11,905 nucleotides of DNA from positions 1 to 11,905 of the forward strand of contig JAWSUW010000117.1 of assembly GCA_033549245.1 (NCBI GenBank), read 5' to 3'. This stretch comes from Fusibacter_D sp033549245. GTDB lineage: Bacteria > Bacillota > Clostridia > Peptostreptococcales > Acidaminobacteraceae. This document shows positions 6,346 through 11,905 of this stretch, piece after piece. The notes beneath the pieces are model-generated. The model searched no databases, was not told where the DNA came from, and saw nothing but the letters and a program-made list of their open reading frames with translations. A program made the position numbers and the translations under genes. Numbering within the stretch: the stretch's first letter is position 1; each line of letters opens with the position of its first letter.

Positions 6346-7290
6346 ATGAAATACAAGAAAATCATTTATTTGATAGTGGTTATTCTCAGTCTAATCGCAA
6401 CAGGGTACGAGTTTTTTATCACACTTGAAGACTTTGCGGTTGAACCAATTCGTTTTTTTGAGATCATCAACAATTCTGGATTGGGATTGATTATTCTTGC
6501 GCTCATCATAATGAAGATCGCATTTGATATCTCTTTTGTCTTTGAGATGATTTTGCTCACGGTCAGTATTGGTGCGGTTACAGTATTGTATCTGATGGGA
6601 TCGCAAATTATCGAACCTATGCGTGGTATGTTGATTCAAACCGTATTTCCAATTTTAGGAGCATTGTTCATCATCGAATATATTAAGGACTTACTGCTCA
6701 GTGACAAGGTTTTCACTTCAAAAGGGATAATGGTCAAGGGGCTACTTAGTGCTGTAATCCTATTTGTAATTCTTTCGATTGGAAGTGTTTATAATGTGGT
6801 TTCCGGATACAATTCCGGAATAGGAGCTGATAATGCGAGTTCTGTGATTGTCCTGTTTTTCATGGTAATGATTTATATTGTCAAGATGGGATATAAAAGG
6901 GATATTCATGAGCTGGTCGAGCACAGTTATTTTGTTGAGGACTTGAAGCGATTGTTGAAGGACACATTGAAGGTATATGAATTGATTTTGATGGTATTTT
7001 ATTTAGGAACAATTGTTCTTTACTTCAATGGTTTACTCCCTTTTATTTTTGCATTCGCGTTTATGGTAGGTGGAATATTTTTCGCAGCCAGAGGATATAG
7101 ACAATGGATGTTTCCCTTTGTTTTATTGGGCACAATGAGTTTTATGACTTATATCAATCGTTTTACCGCTCAGAAAATCGCAGTCTTGGATTATGGAAAA
7201 GGAACTGCATATGGCATTATTTTAATTTTGGTTTTTGTATGGGGCAGCCGAATTGTCATTGCCACATCGAATCGCAATATTGAATCATAA
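6346..7290 (+). CDS. Multi-pass membrane protein of unknown function
   Basis: I do not recognise this 314-residue protein. It is very hydrophobic, with about ten predicted membrane segments: roughly residues 6-27, 45-63, 65-87, 90-110, 125-148, 163-180, 206-225, 226-246, 252-270 and 285-305. A charged loop at about 180-205 (YKRDIHELVEHSYFVEDLKR) and the lysine-rich N-terminus are the main soluble parts. No transporter, enzyme or polymerase motif is visible. The ATG follows GGGGGT at 6334-6339. The gene lies 12 bp before the TagA-like glycosyltransferase gene with no promoter between, so it probably belongs to that transcription unit. A role in the cell envelope is a guess from this context. 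No cleavable signal peptide is evident beyond the first membrane helix. Confidence 0.85.
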   Translation: MKYKKIIYLIVVILSLIATGYEFFITLEDFAVEPIRFFEIINNSGLGLIILALIIMKIAFDISFVFEMILLTVSIGAVTVLYLMGSQIIEPMRGMLIQTVFPILGALFIIEYIKDLLLSDKVFTSKGIMVKGLLSAVILFVILSIGSVYNVVSGYNSGIGADNASSVIVLFFMVMIYIVKMGYKRDIHELVEHSYFVEDLKRLLKDTLKVYELILMVFYLGTIVLYFNGLLPFIFAFAFMVGGIFFAARGYRQWMFPFVLLGTMSFMTYINRFTAQKIAVLDYGKGTAYGIILILVFVWGSRIVIATSNRNIES

Positions 7291-7302
7291 TCGGGAGGCT
7301 AC

Positions 7303-8061
7303 ATGGAAAGCAACAAAAGTAACAATACAGTCAAGATATTTGGTGTCAAATTTGACAAATTGTCCTCAGACGGGGCTTATAATAAGTTTTTGACTTTTAT
7401 GTCAAGTGACAAAGACCGCACTCATATGATTTTCACGCCCAATGCTGAAATTGTCATGAAGGCTCAGGAAGATTCTGAGTTTATGAACATACTTGTTGAA
7501 GGCGATCTGGTGATACCGGATGGAATAGGTGTGATCATAGCTTCTAAAGTCCACCATTTGGGTCTTGTTGAACGCGTTCCTGGAATTGAAATGATGACAA
7601 GGATACTGGAGTATTGTAATATGTCGGGCAAATCAATATATCTTTTCGGTGGAAAACCAGGAGTATCTGAGAAAGCTGCAATCAATATACAGTCCAAATA
7701 TCCGAACCTAATAGTGAAGGGTCATAGAGATGGATATTTTGAGGAGAAGGATTCCCCTAAAATTTTAGATGAAATCAACGGTGTGAAACCTGATGTTATT
7801 TTTGTAGCTTTAGGAGCACCAAAACAAGAGAAGTGGATCTATAAGCATCGCAAACTTCTTCATACAAAAGTTGCAATGGGTGTAGGCGGTTCGTTGGATG
7901 TATTCGCAGGAACTGCAAAGCGCGCACCGGATTTTTTTCAAAAGATGGGTCTTGAATGGCTTTATAGATTGTTTTTACAACCCTCAAGAATCGGAAGAAT
8001 GATGGTTTTGCCACAATTTCTAATCAAGGTATTTTTGGCTGGACCAACTGAAAAATCATAA
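7303..8061 (+). CDS. WecG/TagA/CpsF family glycosyltransferase
   Basis: A 252-residue GT26-family enzyme. Members transfer N-acetylmannosamine or a related sugar onto undecaprenyl-diphosphate-GlcNAc at the inner face of the membrane, in teichoic acid or other surface polymer synthesis. Family motifs are present in order: FTPNAEIVMKA with T45 and N47, IPDGIGV with D73, SIYLFGGKPGV, VALGAPKQEKW, GVGGSLDVFAGTAKRAP and GLEWLYRL followed by QPSRIGR. T45 and D73 are 28 residues apart, as are T37 and D65 of the characterised Thermoanaerobacter TagA. The basic C-terminal part (residues about 225-245) matches the appendage that contacts the membrane and completes the active site. SD GGGAGG at 7293-7298. 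Exact sugar and polymer cannot be told; no other wall-polymer gene is in the window. Confidence 0.92.
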   Translation: MESNKSNNTVKIFGVKFDKLSSDGAYNKFLTFMSSDKDRTHMIFTPNAEIVMKAQEDSEFMNILVEGDLVIPDGIGVIIASKVHHLGLVERVPGIEMMTRILEYCNMSGKSIYLFGGKPGVSEKAAINIQSKYPNLIVKGHRDGYFEEKDSPKILDEINGVKPDVIFVALGAPKQEKWIYKHRKLLHTKVAMGVGGSLDVFAGTAKRAPDFFQKMGLEWLYRLFLQPSRIGRMMVLPQFLIKVFLAGPTEKS

Positions 8062-8079
8062 AAAAAGCAGGAGGATATC

Positions 8080-9237
8080 ATGTCGGATCATATGTCAATG
8101 GGAGATTGGCTCGAGAAGTTTGACACAACTGAAAGATTATCAAAAGGTGACGTCGTTGAAGGGACGGTTATTTCATCCAATGCTGATGAAGTGATGGTAA
8201 ATATCAACTTCATGGCAGATGGTGTAGTGCCCAAAACTGAGTTGCCAGATGAAAATCCGCTGGATTATACGCCGGGACAAAAGGTTTCGGTTTATGTCAT
8301 CAAAGTGGACGATGGAGATGGCAATGTCCTTTTGTCTCTAAACAAGGCAGAAGCTTTGTTGGTTTGGGATATGCTTGGAGAAATGCATCAGAACCAAAAA
8401 TCATTTGAACTTAAAATCAAAGAAGCTGTAAAAGGTGGAGTTGTGGGAGTCTATAAAACCGCAAGAGTTTTTATTCCAGCATCTCAGCTGTCATTAAGTT
8501 TTGTAGAAAATTTGGATACCTACGTGGGAACCAAGTTAAAAGTACAATTGATTGAATTTCAACCTGATACAAAAAAAGCTGTAGCGTCACATAAAGTCAT
8601 TTTGAAGCGTGATGCTGAATCAAAACGAGCAGACAGGCTTTCCAGAATCTCGATTGGTGATGCGCTCAGCGGTACTGTTGTCAGATTGGCGGATTATGGT
8701 GCGTTTGTGGATTTGGGAGGAGTTGACGGTCTGATACATGTCTCTCAAATGTCATGGAAGCGAGTAAAACACCCATCTGAAGTGCTCAAAGAAGGCGATG
8801 TTGTCGATGTCATCGTCATGAATGTCGATCGTGAAAAAGAAAAAATCAGTTTAAAACTTGCGGAAGTTCAAGAGAATCCGTGGGAAAACATCTATATGAC
8901 GCACCACATCAACGACATTGTCACAGGCAAAGTAACTAGGTTGACTCAATTTGGTGCCTTTGTAGAACTCACAGAGGGCATAGAAGGTCTGATTCATATA
9001 TCTGAGCTTTCAGATCAACATGTCGCACAGGCATCTGAAATTGTAAAAGTTGGAGATACTGTAGAAGTCATGATACTCGATATCGATGCAGAGCAACATA
9101 GAATGGCATTAAGTCTCAAGGCTGTGGATACACTCGATGAAGAAGAATACCTTGAGATGACAGAGGAAGAGCCCGACCAAACCACGACACTTAGTGACTT
9201 GTTCGGAGATAAACTCAAAAATTTGAAATTGAAATAA
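8080..9237 (+). CDS. S1 RNA-binding domain protein, ribosomal protein S1-like
   Basis: A 385-residue protein with four S1 (OB-fold) domains at about residues 20-89, 106-175, 190-262 and 274-350, followed by an acidic tail (DEEEYLEMTEEEPDQ) and a basic end (KLKNLKLK). Domains 3 and 4 have the full RNA-binding pattern (YGAFVDLGGVDGLIHVSQMS and FGAFVELTEGIEGLIHISEL). Domain 2 is divergent, as is domain 2 in low-GC Gram-positive S1 homologues. The length and four-domain layout fit the S1/YpfD-like proteins of Firmicutes rather than the six-domain E. coli S1. It probably binds mRNA at the ribosome or acts in RNA metabolism. The SD GGAGG sits five bases before ATG 8080. It is last in the unit after the glycosyltransferase gene (18-bp gap) and ends at a strong terminator. 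Confidence 0.88.
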   Translation: MSDHMSMGDWLEKFDTTERLSKGDVVEGTVISSNADEVMVNINFMADGVVPKTELPDENPLDYTPGQKVSVYVIKVDDGDGNVLLSLNKAEALLVWDMLGEMHQNQKSFELKIKEAVKGGVVGVYKTARVFIPASQLSLSFVENLDTYVGTKLKVQLIEFQPDTKKAVASHKVILKRDAESKRADRLSRISIGDALSGTVVRLADYGAFVDLGGVDGLIHVSQMSWKRVKHPSEVLKEGDVVDVIVMNVDREKEKISLKLAEVQENPWENIYMTHHINDIVTGKVTRLTQFGAFVELTEGIEGLIHISELSDQHVAQASEIVKVGDTVEVMILDIDAEQHRMALSLKAVDTLDEEEYLEMTEEEPDQTTTLSDLFGDKLKNLKLK

Positions 9238-9243
9238 TTTTTT

Positions 9244-9279
9244 AGATTGTGGCTTTTAGCCGCAATCTATTTTTTTTTT
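9244..9279 (+). terminator. Strong intrinsic terminator after the S1-protein gene
   Basis: AGATTGTGGC (9244-9253) pairs with GCCGCAATCT (9259-9268) around a TTTTA loop, with one G-U pair. A run of ten T follows at 9270-9279. It starts seven bases after the S1-protein stop and ends the 6346-9237 unit. Confidence 0.93.
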
Positions 9280-9322
9280 GTTGTCATGGCTTCAAAATGG
9301 GGTAAAAATCGAATATCAGAAA

Positions 9323-9331
9323 TGTTATAAC
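9323..9331 (+). promoter_or_regulatory. Possible extended -10 promoter of the Lon-like gene
   Basis: TGTTATAAC is an extended -10 (TG, one base, TATAAC) in the gap between the terminator and the Lon-like gene. The -35 at 17 bp (TAAAAA, 9303-9308) is weak. TTGTCA at 9281-9286 is a better -35, but its -10 (AAAAAT, 9304-9309) is poor. A promoter is expected here because the preceding terminator is strong; which element is used is uncertain. Confidence 0.4.
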
Positions 9332-9360
9332 AAAATAGGTAATGGTTGAACGGAGGCCCT

Positions 9361-11796
9361 ATGGAAATTTTAAAACTAAAACCGGAGCAATTATACAACA
9401 AATGTGATGAATCACAATTTGATTTTGCAACAACTGAAGAATTGGTACCCATCAGAGGAATCATAGGACAGGAAAGAGCAAAAAAAGCACTTGAATTTGG
9501 ACTCAATGTCACTAAGAAGGGTTACAACATCTATGTGTCAGGACCTTGGGGAACTGGCAGAAATAGTTTTGTGAACATGCTCACCGAGGAACAGGCAATC
9601 AAAAGGCCAGCACCAAGTGATTGGGTTTACGTCAATAACTTCAAAGATCCGTATCACCCGATAGCTATAAAAATCGAGAATGGACAAGCGAAGAATTTCA
9701 TCAATAGAGTCAATCGTGCCATTCGTTTTCTTAGAAGGGGCATCATAGAGATATTCTCCAGCAGGGATTATGAAAATGCAAGACAAAAACTGGTTGAGGA
9801 ATACAACATCAAATCCAACAACATTGTAGAGAATCTCAATCAGCTCGGTGAAAAATACGGATTTGTATTTTCACTTACTGAAAAGGGCATTGTAAGCATA
9901 CCACTAAAAGATGGAAAACCCATGAGTGAGGAGGCTTATAATTCAATCACTCAAAAAGAATATGAGACATTACTCGAGAGCTCACAAAAGCTTAGTCTGG
10001 AAACCATTGACCTATTCAATAAATTGAGGATTGAAGAAGAAAATCTAAGACTCAGGCTTAAAAGTTTGGATGAGCAAATGGGTCGACATCTAGTCAAATT
10101 TCATCTGGATAGCATCAAAGAAAAACATAAAGAAAATGATGAAATAAAACGCTATATTGAATTACTTGAAGATGACATCGTAGAAAATCTTGAACATTTC
10201 AAGGAAAAAGATACTGAAGTTGAAGAAAACAACCCGCTCGCCATTTTGGCGATGACACAGGAAAACAACGAATCATTTTTTGAACGCTATAGAATCAATC
10301 TGTTTGTGGACAATAGCGATGCAAAAAGAGCACCAGTCGTTTTCGAATCCAACCCGACTTACTACAATCTGGCGGGCAGTATAGAATATGTCAATGAAAT
10401 GGGTGTAATGAAGACAGACTTCACAATGATCAAACCCGGAGCACTTCATCGGGCAAATGGTGGTTACCTCATTTTACTGGCAAAAGATATACTGACCAAT
10501 GCCTTTGCATGGAAGAGTCTTAAGAGAAGTCTTCTGGATGAATCGGTTTCAATTGATTCCCGTGCTGCATTTTCAGGCGCTTTGGTGTCACAGACCATCA
10601 AACCGGGTCCTATACCAATCGACGTGAAAGTCATTATAATTGGAGATTACTACACCTATCTGATCCTAAATGAATATGATGAGGAATTCCAAAAATTGTT
10701 CAAGGTCATGGCTGATTTCGATGTGGATATGGATAGAAACAATGAGAGTATTCAGAAGTTCGCAAGATTCGTCACAACCAAGTGTCAAACAGAGAATCTC
10801 AACCATTTCACACCAGGTGCTGTAGCGCTCTTGGTGGAACATGCGACCAGATTGGCGGACAATCAAGGTAAACTGACCGCTCATCTAAAGACACTGGGTG
10901 ATTTGATCATCGAATCGGATGCTTGGGCGAATTACTACAAAGAAAATACTGTCGGACGGGAGCATGTAAAGAAGGCACTGGAAGAAAAATGGCTTAGGTC
11001 AAACAAATACGAAAAAAATATGCTCGAAATGTTTGACGAAGGCATTTACCTGATTGATGTCAACGGATTTAAAATTGGTGAAATCAATGGATTGGCAGTT
11101 GTTGGAGTTGGACAATACAGTTTTGGTAAGCCCTCTAAAATTACAGTATCCACATATCAAGGCAGACAGGGAATCATCAATATTGAACGTGAAGCACGTA
11201 CCAGTGGAAAAATTCATGATAAAGGTGTCATGATCTTAACAGGATTTTTAGGCAGAATGTTTGCTCAGGATAAACCACTTGCTTTGACCGCAAGTATCGT
11301 ATTTGAGCAACTTTATTCTGGAATCGATGGGGACAGTGCATCCAGTACTGAACTCTACGCATTGCTATCGGATCTGTCGGGTGTACCGATCAACCAATCC
11401 ATAGCTGTAACAGGCTCTGTCAATCAAAGAGGATACATTCAACCCATTGGTGGCGTGAACGAAAAAATTGAAGGGTACTATAATGTTTGTAAACATAAAG
11501 GGTTCAATGGTGATCAGGGTGTCATCATCCCTGTTCAAAACATCAAGAATCTAATGCTTGATGATGAGGTTGTACAAGCTGTAAAGAAACGGCAATTTCA
11601 CATTTGGGCTATATCTCATGTTGATGAGGGGATAGAAATCCTGACGGATCGAAAACCAGGTAAACGCCTGAAATCAGGAGAATTCGAAGAAGGTACCATT
11701 TATGCACTGGTGGATCGTCGATTGAAGACTTTGGCAAAAGAAGCTAAAGCTGCAGCAAAATCACCAAGTAAGAGTACAGCGAACAAAGAACATTAA
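9361..11796 (+). CDS. Lon-like protease with AAA-type domain (YcbZ/LonC-like)
   Basis: An 811-residue protein with an AAA-type region and a C-terminal Lon protease domain. The catalytic dyad is S659 (DGDSASS) and K702 (GGVNEKIEG), 43 residues apart as in E. coli Lon (S679, K722). The N-terminal region has IRGIIGQERAKKALEFGL (31-48) and a Walker A-like GPWGTGRNS (61-69) with arginine where lysine is usual. A long charged, helical, coiled-coil-like insert covers about 120-310. LHRANGGYLILLAKDIL (362-378) follows, with no clear acidic Walker B pair. No membrane segment is seen, so it is not the membrane-bound LonB type. It probably degrades unfolded proteins in the cytoplasm. The start is ATG 9361, after GGAGG at 9352-9356; a TTG at 9346 lies before that SD. 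Confidence 0.9.
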   Translation: MEILKLKPEQLYNKCDESQFDFATTEELVPIRGIIGQERAKKALEFGLNVTKKGYNIYVSGPWGTGRNSFVNMLTEEQAIKRPAPSDWVYVNNFKDPYHPIAIKIENGQAKNFINRVNRAIRFLRRGIIEIFSSRDYENARQKLVEEYNIKSNNIVENLNQLGEKYGFVFSLTEKGIVSIPLKDGKPMSEEAYNSITQKEYETLLESSQKLSLETIDLFNKLRIEEENLRLRLKSLDEQMGRHLVKFHLDSIKEKHKENDEIKRYIELLEDDIVENLEHFKEKDTEVEENNPLAILAMTQENNESFFERYRINLFVDNSDAKRAPVVFESNPTYYNLAGSIEYVNEMGVMKTDFTMIKPGALHRANGGYLILLAKDILTNAFAWKSLKRSLLDESVSIDSRAAFSGALVSQTIKPGPIPIDVKVIIIGDYYTYLILNEYDEEFQKLFKVMADFDVDMDRNNESIQKFARFVTTKCQTENLNHFTPGAVALLVEHATRLADNQGKLTAHLKTLGDLIIESDAWANYYKENTVGREHVKKALEEKWLRSNKYEKNMLEMFDEGIYLIDVNGFKIGEINGLAVVGVGQYSFGKPSKITVSTYQGRQGIINIEREARTSGKIHDKGVMILTGFLGRMFAQDKPLALTASIVFEQLYSGIDGDSASSTELYALLSDLSGVPINQSIAVTGSVNQRGYIQPIGGVNEKIEGYYNVCKHKGFNGDQGVIIPVQNIKNLMLDDEVVQAVKKRQFHIWAISHVDEGIEILTDRKPGKRLKSGEFEEGTIYALVDRRLKTLAKEAKAAAKSPSKSTANKEH

Positions 11797-11801
11797 ACTA
11801 A

Positions 11802-11825
11802 GGAGAGATTCAATTGAATCTCTCC
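11802..11825. repeat. Perfect 24-bp palindrome over the SD and start of the next gene
   Basis: The left half GGAGAGATTCAA is followed immediately by its exact reverse complement TTGAATCTCTCC. It begins six bases after the stop of the Lon-like gene. The left end is the SD (GGAGAG) and the centre holds the TTG start codon of the next reading frame. There is no T run after it, so a simple intrinsic terminator is unlikely. It could be an RNA hairpin hiding the SD or a DNA site for a dimeric protein. Confidence 0.85.
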
Positions 11826-11905
11826 CATACTGTAGACAAACGTCCAAATCCATCGTTACTGGATAAAATCCAGTTCAGTTACGACGCTATAGGTCGCGCC
11901 TTCAC
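11814..11905 (+). CDS. Start of an unrecognised gene, cut by window end
   Basis: A reading frame of 30 codons stays open to the window edge. It begins at TTG 11814, six bases after the SD GGAGAG (11802-11807). The predicted N-terminus reads MNLSHTVDKRPNPSLLDK, then IQFSYDAIGRAF. I do not recognise the family; the stretch is polar with no signal peptide or membrane helix. The case rests on the SD spacing and the open frame. The 17-bp gap to the Lon-like gene with no terminator suggests co-transcription. The start region lies within the palindrome at 11802-11825, so translation could be controlled by structure. Confidence 0.6.
   Translation, partial: MNLSHTVDKRPNPSLLDKIQFSYDAIGRAF

Overview
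The window is AT-rich, gene-dense bacterial chromosome, with strong Shine-Dalgarno (SD) sequences, some GTG/TTG starts and Gram-positive style promoters. It suggests an anaerobic or facultatively anaerobic Firmicute, most likely of the Clostridia. The main reasons are an oxygen-sensitive class III ribonucleotide reductase (nrdD-nrdG), the Bacillus-type order acpS-alr-mazE-mazF, a TagA/WecG-type glycosyltransferase, and a stand-alone protein with four S1 domains. The genus cannot be fixed from the sequence alone. No mobile element, CRISPR array, tRNA or rRNA was seen.

Layout. (1) 1-435: C-terminal end of an MFS transporter, entering from the left. Its last codons lie inside a perfect 30-bp palindrome that acts as a terminator on both strands. 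(2) 457-984, minus strand: a small HD-domain protein resembling the (p)ppGpp hydrolase domain of RelA/SpoT. (3) 985-1136: divergent control region with A/T tracts, a promoter on each strand and two candidate NrdR boxes 31 bp apart flanking the nrdD -10 element. (4) 1137-3938: nrdD and nrdG, anaerobic dNTP synthesis. (5) 3947-5603: a near-consensus promoter, then acpS and alr (acyl carrier protein activation; D-alanine for cell wall). (6) 5601-6330: a mazE-like antitoxin and mazF RNase toxin, with their own probable promoter and a terminator hairpin. (7) 6346-9237: an unrecognised multi-pass membrane protein, a TagA/WecG glycosyltransferase and the S1-domain protein, closely packed and ending at a strong terminator. 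(8) 9361-11796: a large Lon-like protease with a Ser-Lys dyad and an altered Walker A motif. (9) 11814 to the end: the start of another gene, whose SD and TTG start codon lie inside a perfect 24-bp palindrome.

Most of this is ordinary housekeeping content. The points worth a second look are the regulatory DNA (NrdR box pair, SD-sequestering palindrome, terminator just ahead of a ribosome binding site), the shortened DNA-binding half of the antitoxin, the unknown membrane protein, and the Lon-like protease that may not depend on ATP. I did not find convincing evidence for a wholly new multi-gene system.
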